This document shows positions 27,455 through 36,157 of a DNA stretch of 64,000 nt, piece by piece (position 1 is the stretch's first letter; every line of letters begins with the position of its first letter). The notes under the pieces were generated by a model. The model did no database searches. It was given only the letters and a program-made list of their open reading frames with translations, and had not been told where the DNA came from. The DNA lies in contig CASEXH010000008.1 of NCBI GenBank assembly GCA_949291945.1, positions 1 through 64,000 of the forward strand. The letters run 5' to 3'. The position numbers were made by a program, and so were the translations under genes. Origin of the DNA: an uncultured Bacillota bacterium (GTDB lineage: Bacteria > Bacillota > Clostridia > Lachnospirales > Lachnospiraceae).

Positions 27455-28795
27455 TTACCCTCTCCCTGTAGTTTTCCATATTCCTGTTTTATATCTGGCG
27501 AAAGAAATAAGATAATTGGCCAGCCATCCCATGGGAACTGCATACCATACAAAGGCAATGCCGAATCTGGGGGCCATGGTCACCGCCACGGCCACACGGA
27601 TACCCAGATTTACCAGATTTGCCACAGTAAACATCTTCATATCTCCCGCACCTCTTAAAAGACCGTCGGTGATCATTTTCAGTCCGATAAAGCTGAAAAA
27701 GAAACCGATAAACCGCATATAGGACATACCGGTATTCAAAGCCAGGGCCGTACCCTCCTCTCCCAGGAACATCAGGATCAGAGGTCTGTAGAAGATCTCC
27801 AGGATTACACAGAGCAGGATTCCAAAGCCAAATACAATACCGTAAGCTGTGTGATATCCTTTCACCACCCGTTCCTGCTGCTTGGCTCCCAGATTCTGGG
27901 CTGTAAAAGAAGACATCACATTTCCCATGGCCGCCATAGGCACGATACAGATACTCTCGATCCGCATTCCCGCAGAGTAGCCTGCCAGCATCTGGGCGCC
28001 GAAGCTGTTGACCACGGACTGGACCAGCATCATACCGATAGAAACTGTAGACTGCTGGAGAATGGAAGGAAGGGCGATCCTGCACATAAATCCGAACTCT
28101 CTCTTGTCAAACCACCGGATTTTCTCCCCTGTCTGATAGCCTGCCATTTCCCGGATAAAGATCAGAAAGGCCATAACCGCAGAAATTCCCTGGGCAATAA
28201 GGGTAGCCCAGGCCACACCGGCCACCCCCATATGGAAGCTGCACACCATGATAAGATCCAGGGCCACATTAAACACCGAAGAAAAGATCAGCAGATACAA
28301 AGGGATACGAGATTTTCCCAGAGCATTGAACATGGCCGACAGCACATTGTACATAAAAAGAAAAGGCAGTCCCATAAAATAAATATTCAGATATGTTACC
28401 GCATCTTCCATGATATTTTCCGGGGTATTCAAAACCTCCATGATCTGGTCTCCCAGAAGTAGTCCGATCCCTCCCAGCACCAGGCTGACAACAAGGAAGG
28501 AAATCAGGGCGGTACTCACGGAAGTTTTCATCCTCCTGTAATCCCTGGCTCCAAAATACCTGCTGACCAGCACCGAGGCGCCTACTCCTCCTCCGATAGC
28601 GATAGAGATAAACACATTTGTCAGGGAATAAGAAGCCCCCACTGCCGCCAGAGCGTTCTCGCTGACAAACCGGCCAACTACCACAGAATCCACCATGGTA
28701 TAAAACTGCTGAAATAAATTTCCGATAATCATAGGAAAAGCAAAAAGCAGCAGGGCCTTTAAGGGCTTTTCCCGGATCAGATATTCTTTTTCCAT
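27455..28795 (-). CDS. MATE-family efflux transporter
   Basis: 446 residues, twelve predicted helices in two similar halves. The FPMIIGNLFQQFYTMVDSVVVGRF opening segment and ALPSILQQSTVSIGMMLVQ in the second half are typical of Clostridial MATE/DinF-like exporters. Substrate unknown; such pumps use Na+ or H+. It sits between recQ and the glycosylase gene in one direction, so all three may share a transcript. Confidence 0.92.
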   Translation of the reverse strand: MEKEYLIREKPLKALLLFAFPMIIGNLFQQFYTMVDSVVVGRFVSENALAAVGASYSLTNVFISIAIGGGVGASVLVSRYFGARDYRRMKTSVSTALISFLVVSLVLGGIGLLLGDQIMEVLNTPENIMEDAVTYLNIYFMGLPFLFMYNVLSAMFNALGKSRIPLYLLIFSSVFNVALDLIMVCSFHMGVAGVAWATLIAQGISAVMAFLIFIREMAGYQTGEKIRWFDKREFGFMCRIALPSILQQSTVSIGMMLVQSVVNSFGAQMLAGYSAGMRIESICIVPMAAMGNVMSSFTAQNLGAKQQERVVKGYHTAYGIVFGFGILLCVILEIFYRPLILMFLGEEGTALALNTGMSYMRFIGFFFSFIGLKMITDGLLRGAGDMKMFTVANLVNLGIRVAVAVTMAPRFGIAFVWYAVPMGWLANYLISFARYKTGIWKTTGRG

Positions 28796-28864
28796 TTCTT
28801 ATCTCCTGTCTGTCTTTAGTATCTTTCATTCTGCAAATATTTATTATGCTTAAAAGGATTTTGC

Positions 28865-30715
28865 CTAATCTTTTTCAATGTGATTTTCATCAATAAACTC
28901 TCTTATAATATCTGAAAATACTTTTCCATACTTCTGATATTTATTATTACCTACCCCATTGATCTCCAGCATTTCTTCCCGGCTCACCGGAAGGTATGTA
29001 CTCATCTCCCGAAGGGTCTTATCTGAAAAGATAATATAGGGAGGAATATAGGCTTCCTGGGCCATCTGATACCGTTTCTGCCGAAGGATCTCGAAAAGCT
29101 GAGGATATCTGGTTTCCCCTCCTGCCTTTGCCTTCTGTTTCTTAGTCCTTGTCTCTTCCTTTTCCTGCTGCCTTGGCAATTTCAGCGCTACCGGCTCCGG
29201 GCTTTCCTCTTTCAGAAACTCCCTGCCCTTCTCTCCCAGTTTCAGCACCGGATAATCTCCGGAAGTAAGAACCAGATAATCCTTTACCAGCAGGTCATTG
29301 ATGATCTGGCGGATACGGGCGGTGGTCGTTCCTTTCAGTTCCCCGTAATAGGGATTTTCTTCCAGGCCGAACTGCCGCACTTTCTCCGTCTTGGCTCCGT
29401 GGACGCCGTCACAGACAGCCACGATCCCATATCGCTCTCCTGTAGATCTTACCAGTTCCAGGATGCTTCTGGTCTCCTCTGTCACATCCAGATCTTCAAA
29501 CTCTGTAAGGCAGTTCTTACAGTTTCCACAGTAATTCCCCCCGTACTCTCCAAAATACCGGAGGATATACTCTCTAAGACATTCATTAGTGAAACAGTAA
29601 AAAGTCATCTTCCGCAGTCTTTCCAGATTCCGTTCCCGGATCAGGGCCTGCTCCTCAAAATCCAGCTCCTCGTTTCCCTGCTGCTGGATCAGAAACTCAT
29701 TCATTTTCACATCCTGAGCCTTGTAGTAAAGGATACACTCTCCAGGCTCTCCGTCCCGTCCTGCACGGCCTGCTTCCTGATAGTAGCTTTCAATATCTTT
29801 TGGCATATTGTAATGGATCACAAACCGGACATTAGACTTGTCAATTCCCATGCCAAAGGCATTAGTAGCCACCATAATGGGTTTTCTGTCATAGATAAAG
29901 TCCTCCTGGTTTTCCTTCTTCTCCTTATCGGAAAGGCCTGCGTGATACCGTACCGCCGGATACCCTTCCCCCAGAAGGGTTTCGTGGACTTCCTCCACCG
30001 TCTTCCTGGTACTGCAGTAAATAATACCGCTTTTCTCCGGATTTTTCCGCAGATACTCCAGCAGGGCTCCCGTCTTGTCCTTGGACTTTTCCACTGCAAA
30101 ATAGAGATTCTTTCGATCATAACCTGTAACCATGATCTTAGGGTCCCGAAGCCCCAGAATACAGAGAATGTCTTCTCTGACTGCTTTTGTAGCCGTAGCT
30201 GTATAAGCTCCGATCACCGGCCTTTTGGGAAGCGCACTGATAAAATCTACGATTTTCAGATAACTGGGCCGGAAGTCCTGTCCCCACTGAGAAATACAGT
30301 GGGCCTCATCCACTGCCACCATGGAGATCTCCACAGCCTGGATCAGAGAAAGGAAAGATTCCGTCATCAGCCGCTCCGGAGCTACATAGATAATCTTATA
30401 TCTTCCCTGCCGTGCCAGTTCCATGGCTTTCCTGTACTGGCCTTCCGTGAGGGAACTGTTTATGTAAGCCGCATGGACGCCAGCCGCATTTAATGCAGAC
30501 ACCTGATCCTTCATAAGCGAGATCAATGGAGACACCACAATGGTAATTCCCGGAAACAAAAGAGCCGGAACCTGGAAGCAGATAGATTTCCCGGCTCCCG
30601 TCGGCATGATCCCCAGCACGTCCCGGCCCAAAAGGCTGCTGTCTACCAGCTCCTCCTGGCCCTCACGGAAAGTGTCATATCCAAAAATCTGTTTTAATAT
30701 TTTGAATTTATCCAT
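28865..30715 (-). CDS. recQ: ATP-dependent DNA helicase RecQ
   Basis: 616 residues. Motif I MPTGAGKS, the DEAH box in VAVDEAHCISQWGQDFRPSYL, QEAGRAGRDG, the RecQ zinc site (CLREYILRYFGEYGGNYCGNCKNC), the RQC winged helix and a C-terminal HRDC domain (MSTYLPVSREEMLEINGVG) are all present. ATG 30715 follows GAGGAGG; the frame opens four codons earlier without need. It unwinds recombination and replication intermediates. Confidence 0.96.
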   Translation of the reverse strand: MDKFKILKQIFGYDTFREGQEELVDSSLLGRDVLGIMPTGAGKSICFQVPALLFPGITIVVSPLISLMKDQVSALNAAGVHAAYINSSLTEGQYRKAMELARQGRYKIIYVAPERLMTESFLSLIQAVEISMVAVDEAHCISQWGQDFRPSYLKIVDFISALPKRPVIGAYTATATKAVREDILCILGLRDPKIMVTGYDRKNLYFAVEKSKDKTGALLEYLRKNPEKSGIIYCSTRKTVEEVHETLLGEGYPAVRYHAGLSDKEKKENQEDFIYDRKPIMVATNAFGMGIDKSNVRFVIHYNMPKDIESYYQEAGRAGRDGEPGECILYYKAQDVKMNEFLIQQQGNEELDFEEQALIRERNLERLRKMTFYCFTNECLREYILRYFGEYGGNYCGNCKNCLTEFEDLDVTEETRSILELVRSTGERYGIVAVCDGVHGAKTEKVRQFGLEENPYYGELKGTTTARIRQIINDLLVKDYLVLTSGDYPVLKLGEKGREFLKEESPEPVALKLPRQQEKEETRTKKQKAKAGGETRYPQLFEILRQKRYQMAQEAYIPPYIIFSDKTLREMSTYLPVSREEMLEINGVGNNKYQKYGKVFSDIIREFIDENHIEKD

Positions 30716-30917
30716 AGTCCTCCTCAAAACGCCTGGAAAGTATGCGCCTTCTCAGGCAGATAATACAATGCAACACAATCTAATACAGTCATTCACGAAA
30801 CAGTGTATCAGTTCTATTGTATCAGAAAAATCTCCGAAAGAATAGAACACCTGAAATTTCCATTCAGAGTTTTAAAAACCGGTTTGAAGAGTCTTGCTGA
30901 AGATAATGAAACACGTA

Positions 30918-30941
30918 CAGGGTGCTATAAATAGCACCCTG
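30918..30941. terminator. Perfect hairpin, possible weak terminator
   Basis: CAGGGTGCTAT pairs with ATAGCACCCTG around a two-base loop. It lies seven bases beyond the stop of the helical-bundle gene on the minus strand. The U-run is poor, so termination is uncertain. Confidence 0.45.
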
Positions 30942-30947
30942 CAGCAA

Positions 30948-31379
30948 TCACAGAAATTTCTGTACATCCTTCATTAAAGATTCCTCTGTGCGCACAATGT
31001 CTCTGGCCAGGTTCATACTCTGCCCCGAGGCATTTTTATATTCATTGATATATCCTCCCAGGGTCTGGATCCCCATGTTGCAGCCGTCCATGACCAGCTT
31101 TGCCACCTGGCTGCTGTCGTCCTTCATCATCAGTTTCATCTCCGTGGTCATTTTAGAAAATGCGGATGCCATCATTCCCGGCTCTTTTTCCTTGCTGCCG
31201 TCTTCCATGAGCATTTTCGCCGCCTTTTCTTCATACGCCTTGTGCTTCTTGTCATAAGTATCCATCAGTTCTTTCAGCTCTTCGTTCTTCACATAATCTC
31301 TCATCTGGTTAAAACTGTTGATGGCCATTTTGCAGCCCAGGCTGCACTCTCTCAAAAGCCCTCTGGTCTGTGCGTCCAT
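30948..31379 (-). CDS. Four-helix-bundle protein, DUF2383-like
   Basis: 143 residues, almost wholly helical by sequence and Met/Lys-rich, without signal or membrane segments. It resembles the DUF2383/ferritin-like bundle proteins (TRGLLRECSLGCKMAINSFNQM, then long amphipathic helices). ATG 31379 with GAGGGAT upstream is preferred; the frame is open 32 codons further but without a ribosome site. No metal-ligand pattern is obvious. Function unknown; it follows the sigma/anti-sigma-like pair and could be in its regulon. Confidence 0.6.
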   Translation of the reverse strand: MDAQTRGLLRECSLGCKMAINSFNQMRDYVKNEELKELMDTYDKKHKAYEEKAAKMLMEDGSKEKEPGMMASAFSKMTTEMKLMMKDDSSQVAKLVMDGCNMGIQTLGGYINEYKNASGQSMNLARDIVRTEESLMKDVQKFL

Positions 31380-31501
31380 TGTGATCCCTCTTTTCTGTTT
31401 TATCAGAGTATTTGTCATGGCTGGGAAACCTGTCTGTATAGCCTGACACTCTCTGTCAAAAACAGTATTCCCCATGAAAGTCTTCTTTACTCCCGTCTTT
31501 G

Positions 31502-32062
31502 TTATTTGATCAGGATCTCTGTTTCTAACTCAGGATCTTCCGGAGTACCGGTAACGGTCAGCCTTCTTTCTTCCCCTTCAAAGGTATAATCCTGGGTATA
31601 AACCCCCCTTTCTCTAAGCGGATCAGTAATGTCAATTTCCTTATCCCCTATGGTCAGCCCCAGCCGTCTGGAGTCCTCATGGTAGACCAGTGTCACATAG
31701 TATTCTCCATTCTCCCCGTATTCATGGACCACAGTAATCTTTGTCCCGTCCTCAGCATGAAGCACCGTCTCATAAGGCGTGGACGCCTCCTGGTCCATGG
31801 TCACATTTTTAAATACCATGGCGATCTGCCTGACAGCCTCCCCTGCCGCCTGATGGATATCCGTGTCAGAAGCCGCCAGAACTCCCACAGACAGAGAGCA
31901 GATCAGTGCCACAGAAGCCGCCGTAGCAGCAAACGCTTTCCTCTTGAATCTCGGATATTTCTTCGGTTTTTTCACTGCATAAACCTCCCTTAAAGATCCG
32001 CTGGAAGGCGTCAGATGTTCACATGCCTTTTGATAGATTTCTTTTGGGAACTCTTCATTCAT
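31502..32062 (-). CDS. Single-pass membrane protein, putative anti-sigma partner
   Basis: 186 residues: about 40 cytoplasmic residues, one membrane helix (about 43-64), then a small beta-rich outer domain with repeated ED-G-type strands. The start overlaps the ECF sigma gene by eight bases, the usual arrangement of an anti-sigma factor. The short cytoplasmic part lacks a recognisable zinc anti-sigma motif, so the role is inferred from context. Confidence 0.65.
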   Translation of the reverse strand: MNEEFPKEIYQKACEHLTPSSGSLREVYAVKKPKKYPRFKRKAFAATAASVALICSLSVGVLAASDTDIHQAAGEAVRQIAMVFKNVTMDQEASTPYETVLHAEDGTKITVVHEYGENGEYYVTLVYHEDSRRLGLTIGDKEIDITDPLRERGVYTQDYTFEGEERRLTVTGTPEDPELETEILIK

Positions 32063-32615
32063 AATAGTTAACCTCCTCCAGCAGTTTTTTCAATTTTTTC
32101 CTTGCTCTGGAAAGCCAGGTCTGAATGGTGGAAGGATTTTTCTCCAGCATATCCCCGATATCAGCCACAGAATACTCCTCATAATAATAAAGGTAAATCG
32201 GTACCCGGTATTTTCTGGGCAGCCGGAAAATCTGCTCCAGAAACTCCCGTTCTCTCATCCTTTCATAACCTTCTGCATCATCCTGCTGTCCATGCCCTCC
32301 CTCTTCTTCCTCTGGAAAAAACTCCATTCGTTTCTTCCAGGGAGAAGCGATCAGCCTTTTGCATTCATTGATGGTGACACGGATCAGCCAGTGCTTTAAA
32401 TGTTCCTCATTGTCAAATTCCGGATTTTTCTGGTAAAGCTTCATAAAAACTGTCTGCATAACATCCTCTGCGTCATGACTGTTCCTGCAGTCATGAAAAG
32501 CGATCCGATAAACCATATCCTGGTACTGGGCCACAATTTCAATATATCTGATTTCTTCCACTGTCTCATACCTCGCAGGCGCCCTGTTCTTTTCCTGTTG
32601 TGAAAAGCCTTTCAC
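32055..32615 (-). CDS. ECF-type RNA polymerase sigma factor
   Basis: Up to 186 residues with sigma region 2 (YQDMVYRIAFHDCRNSHDAED and HLKHWLIRVTINECKR) and region 4 (LPRKYRVPIYLYYYEEYSVADIGDML, then STIQTWLSRARKKLKKLL). GTG 32615 has no clear ribosome site; GTG 32561 has GCGAGG nine bases upstream and may be the true start. Paired with the downstream membrane gene. The signal sensed is unknown. Confidence 0.88.
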   Translation of the reverse strand: MKGFSQQEKNRAPARYETVEEIRYIEIVAQYQDMVYRIAFHDCRNSHDAEDVMQTVFMKLYQKNPEFDNEEHLKHWLIRVTINECKRLIASPWKKRMEFFPEEEEGGHGQQDDAEGYERMREREFLEQIFRLPRKYRVPIYLYYYEEYSVADIGDMLEKNPSTIQTWLSRARKKLKKLLEEVNYYE

Positions 32616-32671
32616 CTATAATACCCGAAAGGCCGGGAAAAGATCTCACTTTTTGCAGAAAATTTTCTATA

Positions 32672-32713
32672 GAAAAAGAGCCCCGGTAAGATTGATCTCA
32701 CCTGAGGCGCTCT
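32672..32713 (-). terminator. Terminator after the AGT-like gene
   Basis: Minus-strand AGAGCGCC...GGTGAGAT pairs with ATCTTACC...GGGGCTCT and is followed by TTTTTCTAT. It isolates the AGT-like gene from the sigma operon. Confidence 0.7.
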
Positions 32714-32817
32714 GGATTTCTTAAATCCTGTCGTTCTTTGTAAGAAAACATAGACCGTACTGGTTCATACTGATTCCTTCCTTTTGGGAATGTTCTGCCA
32801 GAAATCAGTATCTTTTG

Positions 32818-33294
32818 TCACAGATCAAAAAGCACCCTTTCATAGTCTTTTACATAGTATTTCAGATTCTTCCGCCCTTTTTGGATAATGATATGTCCTT
32901 CTGCTTCCAGCTTTTCTTTCTGCGCCTCTATACCCCCGGGATATTTTGCATTCAGCTCTCCATTGGCCTTTAGTGTCCGCCAATAGGGAGTTTCGTCTTC
33001 GGCACGCTGATAACTAGCCCACGCTGCAATGGATACAAAAATCCCGGCTGTGATAGGCTCTGTAAAATCTCCGCCGCTTTCCCTGGCAAAATATTCCCGG
33101 ATTTTTCCGATGGTGATCACTTTTCCGTATGGAACCCTTTTCATCACCTTGTCATAGTCAATGGGCGGGGCAAAGTACATCTTATTTCCCCCATATTTCT
33201 CAATACTTTTCTGGTCCGTAATGATCTGAAATTTAGGCATATCTTTACTGTCCTGCAGCATCGCATTAAAATCTTTTTTCTCCTCATTTGCCAT
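32818..33294 (-). CDS. MGMT-family protein lacking the acceptor cysteine
   Basis: 158 residues. The AGT DNA-binding domain is clear (VPYGKVITIGKIREYFARE...SIAAWASYQRAED), but the methyl-acceptor PCHR motif reads PYWR, so direct alkyl transfer is not expected. The C-terminus (YPGGIEAQKEKLEAEGH) fits the family. Likely a DNA-damage recognition or regulatory protein of the alkyltransferase-like type; its lesion is unknown. Monocistronic. Confidence 0.8.
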   Translation of the reverse strand: MANEEKKDFNAMLQDSKDMPKFQIITDQKSIEKYGGNKMYFAPPIDYDKVMKRVPYGKVITIGKIREYFARESGGDFTEPITAGIFVSIAAWASYQRAEDETPYWRTLKANGELNAKYPGGIEAQKEKLEAEGHIIIQKGRKNLKYYVKDYERVLFDL

Positions 33295-33396
33295 ATCCTG
33301 ATACCTCCTCTGTCTTCATTATAAGGAAGTATCTTATTCCATGCAATGAGACGGTTTTTAAAAACTTTAATGAAAATGAAGATTTACCATCACTTA

Positions 33397-33588
33397 TCAA
33401 AACCAGTTTATAGGATTTATCAGTTCAAAGAAGAAATTCAGAAAAAGAGCCCAAAAAGTATCCCGGAATTTTTCCTTCGCCCGGGCCTTTCCTTTTCTTA
33501 TACTAAAAAGGGCACGCACCAATGAAAGTACTGTGATTAATATAAGATAAAAGATCAATATTATTAGAATGGTCAAAAATATTTCCAT
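33397..33588 (-). CDS. Small membrane protein
   Basis: 63 residues. One strongly hydrophobic N-terminal helix (about 3-27), a basic linker (RKGKARAKEKFRD) and a second hydrophobic stretch ending in INPINWF. GGGAG precedes ATG by about eight bases. Family not recognised. Confidence 0.55.
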   Translation of the reverse strand: MEIFLTILIILIFYLILITVLSLVRALFSIRKGKARAKEKFRDTFWALFLNFFFELINPINWF

Positions 33589-33639
33589 GCTACTTTTCTC
33601 CCGGCTTTCCTTACTGGTTTAACACTACCCTCAGTTTCT

Positions 33640-34686
33640 TCAGTCAGCGTTCTCTATCTGTCCTTCTCTTCCCTTCCCCTTGAAAAATCCCCCGTTTGCT
33701 CCCAGATTTCTTTTTTTCCCCGAGGAATCTTTACTGATCATAAGCTGGATCCTGAAGTCAAATTTTTCCCACTCCATAAAGCCCAGGGTAAAAGGATGTT
33801 CTTCCACCGCCAGAACTTCCATGCCTTTCTTTCCAAATCTGGGATATTCTCCCTGGAATCCCCGACGGTGCAGTTCTTCCTGTATCCTGGCCCGTTCTTT
33901 TTCGATCCGTTCATTCATATCTTTTCCGTAGTCCCGTTTACGGTACTTCCCGGCTTCTGTGCTGACCAGATTCAGAAGAGTTTCATAAAGTTTTTGGCTG
34001 CAGGGTCTTTCCATTCTCCAAATGATCATCTTTTCCAGAAAGATCAGGGGGACTTTTTCATAAATTCCTGCCAGAAAGGCCATGGCCCTGTCTCCCGCCA
34101 GACCAGCGATCTTTCTCATCACTGCAGCTCCCAGGGCAGTATCCGGATAATAAGGATCCAGGGATTCCTTTACAGGACTCCAGTACCGGAAGGGTCGAAA
34201 TTCCATAAGCCTCATCAGCTCCTGCTCCCTGGGGGTACACATGGCCTCTCCAAAGTACTCATACTTGTCGTAAACCGTTCCCAGCATATAGACCAGCTGC
34301 CGCCACTGTTCCTGTCCCTTTCCCTCCAGCCAGAAATGGCCGATCCGGTGGTACTGATAGCCTTCCAGTTTTATCCGGATCTCCCTGAACCAGAGGGTAA
34401 AAATATTCTCTTCGCCCTGATGAACAACTAATATCCTCTCTCCCTCTGCGGATGACAGATATCCCAGGGTACTCTCCTCGTATCCGGTAAGATATTCTCC
34501 GGTACATCTGCAGTCTGTCAGGACCAGATAGCATTCCAGAGCGTCATTCATCATGTAGGGAACATATCCCTGTCCCTGGCGGATATAGAGTTCAAATACT
34601 TCTTTATCAAAGATTTCCTTCAGCTTTTGGAAGCCTTTCTCCATTTCCGGAGTGACTCCGAAAAGTTTTTCCTCACTTTCTGACAT
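33640..34686 (-). CDS. Uncharacterised soluble protein
   Basis: About 348 residues, no signal or membrane helix, many Glu/Trp/Tyr; no catalytic motif was recognised. ATG 34686 has GGGA ten bases upstream; ATG 34710, overlapping the phosphatase stop by eight bases, is the alternative. Overlap or near contact with the upstream histidine phosphatase gene implies co-transcription. Confidence 0.65.
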   Translation of the reverse strand: MSESEEKLFGVTPEMEKGFQKLKEIFDKEVFELYIRQGQGYVPYMMNDALECYLVLTDCRCTGEYLTGYEESTLGYLSSAEGERILVVHQGEENIFTLWFREIRIKLEGYQYHRIGHFWLEGKGQEQWRQLVYMLGTVYDKYEYFGEAMCTPREQELMRLMEFRPFRYWSPVKESLDPYYPDTALGAAVMRKIAGLAGDRAMAFLAGIYEKVPLIFLEKMIIWRMERPCSQKLYETLLNLVSTEAGKYRKRDYGKDMNERIEKERARIQEELHRRGFQGEYPRFGKKGMEVLAVEEHPFTLGFMEWEKFDFRIQLMISKDSSGKKRNLGANGGFFKGKGREGQIENAD

Positions 34687-34702
34687 ATCTGCTGCTTCCC
34701 TT

Positions 34703-35434
34703 TCAGTCATGACGCTGGGTCGGATCATCAAAGGTCTCACAGAACCGTGCGGCAAAGGCCGGCTCTTCTCCCTTTGCGTAAAGGTGGGATACATCTCCAT
34801 AATTCCGCATACGGAACAGAGCGATCCCTTCCCGTCTTTCCTCTGTGATCACAGAAGTTACCGAACTGGGCGCTGCCACAAAATGATGCCATAAGATCAT
34901 AGGAGAAATATGTAAAAGATGACTTAAAAGCACACATCCCAGTCCAAAATGGCAGAAAAACGCCAGCTTATCCTTGTTGGCTTTTTCCACCCGGTAATAA
35001 TTTCCTTCCCGCACATACCCGTGTTCTTCAAGGAGCTTATCAAAATTTTCCGTTACCCAGTCATATTCTGCTTTTACATTTGCTTCCTGAAGCACCGGCG
35101 CCTTCCACCAGCTGTCATACTCGTAAAATTCCGGCACCCTGGTCCAGTCCTGAGGCAGCCAGTCCCAGGTGATCATTTTCTTATCTGTCACATCCGGCCG
35201 ATGGATCCGTGGCTGAAACTCCCGCAGCCATGGGCAGACTACCGCTTCCCTGTTTAATTTTTTCAGCGTACAGGAGGCGGTATCCCTGGCTCTTCCAAGG
35301 GGAGATACATAAAAATCCTGAATATCCATTTTTACCAGTTTTTCGGAAAGATACTCAGCTTCCTTCCATCCCTTTTCTGTAAGAGAATCTATGGTGTAAT
35401 CAGGATCTCCGTGTCTGATGATCAATAATTCCAT
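34703..35434 (-). CDS. Histidine-phosphatase superfamily protein
   Basis: 243 residues, phosphoglycerate-mutase fold. LLIIRHGDPDYTIDSLTEKGWKEA carries the phosphohistidine RHG motif at 7-9; VSPLGRARDTA is the second Arg segment and FFCHFGLGCV supplies the second His. Likely a small-molecule phosphatase; the substrate cannot be read from sequence. Confidence 0.85.
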   Translation of the reverse strand: MELLIIRHGDPDYTIDSLTEKGWKEAEYLSEKLVKMDIQDFYVSPLGRARDTASCTLKKLNREAVVCPWLREFQPRIHRPDVTDKKMITWDWLPQDWTRVPEFYEYDSWWKAPVLQEANVKAEYDWVTENFDKLLEEHGYVREGNYYRVEKANKDKLAFFCHFGLGCVLLSHLLHISPMILWHHFVAAPSSVTSVITEERREGIALFRMRNYGDVSHLYAKGEEPAFAARFCETFDDPTQRHD

Positions 35435-35483
35435 TTTTTGCTCCTTTCTCTGTCTGTACCTATTACGTTTTACAAAAATATGT

Positions 35484-35564
35484 CTATCTCTTTCTTAAAT
35501 GCTCTGTGGCGGCCGACTGGTAATCCCTGGCATATACCGCCTGCATGAAAACTTTAAATTCCAT
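35484..35564 (-). CDS. Possible 26-residue small protein
   Basis: ATG 35564 with GGAGAG eight bases upstream opens a 26-codon frame rich in Ala/Arg/Gln (FMQAVYARDYQSAATEHL), stop TAG. It lies 50 bases before the phosphatase gene on the same strand. It could be a small protein or a leader; conservation across relatives would decide. Confidence 0.4.
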   Translation of the reverse strand: MEFKVFMQAVYARDYQSAATEHLRKR

Positions 35565-35687
35565 TGTTCTTTCTCTCCATATCAATTTAGCAGAGAATTT
35601 GATATTTTTCTCACTTACACGGATAAAATGAACTCCTTCAAACACCCATCTTCCATCACAAAGCCTTTTATCATTTAATGCAGTTAC

Positions 35688-35712
35688 CGAGCTTTTCTCG
35701 GTAACCGTATTT
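35688..35712. terminator. Hairpin GTTACCGAG/CTCGGTAAC
   Basis: A nine-pair stem with a CTTTT loop, followed on the plus strand by CGTATTTTAAT. It marks the edge of the decayed region; which transcript it ends is unclear. Confidence 0.45.
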
Positions 35713-35742
35713 TAATCCATTTCTATACTTTGCTCGTTATGT

Positions 35743-35802
35743 CAGGAAATCATTGAACATGATGTCACCAAGAGATGTTTTTCAAGTTCGTATGATTTCC
35801 TG
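35743..35802. repeat. 60-nt imperfect palindrome
   Basis: CAGGAAATCAT (35743-35753) and ATGATTTCCTG (35792-35802) are perfect 11-base inverted repeats. Pairing continues inward through GAAC/GTTC and TGA/TCA with small bulges. It lies next to two gene remnants and could be a small non-autonomous element end or a strong RNA hairpin. Confidence 0.65.
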
Positions 35803-35847
35803 AAAATTATAGCATACTGCTGCATAAACTAAAAGTAATTATACTCA

Positions 35848-36000
35848 TTACCCTAGATTCTCCAATACGCCGTCCAGTATTTTCCGGTTACGGTGCTCGT
35901 TTTTCAAAAACTTGGCGATAGAACTGGCGAAAAAGTTTTTCCCATATTCTCGATGATATATTTTACAACACGGTCAAAAAGGTCCTGCCGGCTGATCCAT
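35848..36000 (-). pseudogene. Remnant of an AAA/DUF4143-type ATPase
   Basis: Minus-strand codons read DLFDRVVKYIIENMGKTFS. After a one-base frameshift they continue as ASSIAKFLKNEHRNRK and end at a TAA (35848). This matches the internal segment preceding the DUF4143 winged helix of AAA_14-type ATPases. Only about 50 codons remain, in two frames. Confidence 0.6.
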
Positions 36001-36028
36001 TTCTGTATACCGATTCTGGATAATGTGG

Positions 36029-36157
36029 TCATCTGGAATTCCCCAGGGTCAGTGTTCCCTTATGCTGTTTCACAATAGTATTTGCAATATACAATCCCAT
36101 TCCATAATGCTGTTTGGAACTTCTGCTCTTGTCGCCCATATAAAACTTATTTATTCT
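36029..36157 (-). pseudogene. C-terminal remnant of a sensor histidine kinase
   Basis: About 40 codons ending in GMGLYIANTIVKQHKGTLTL, the G2 box and last strand of a HATPase domain. No N-terminal part exists: the fragment runs into the end of the deacetylase gene, so the rest of the kinase has been lost. Confidence 0.7.

Noticed and set aside
32818..33294. Active O6-alkylguanine methyltransferase
   Set aside because: The acceptor Cys is missing (PYWR in place of PCHR).
35893..36078. 61-codon plus-strand frame
   Set aside because: It is the reverse of the ATPase and kinase remnants and has no ribosome site or recognisable content.
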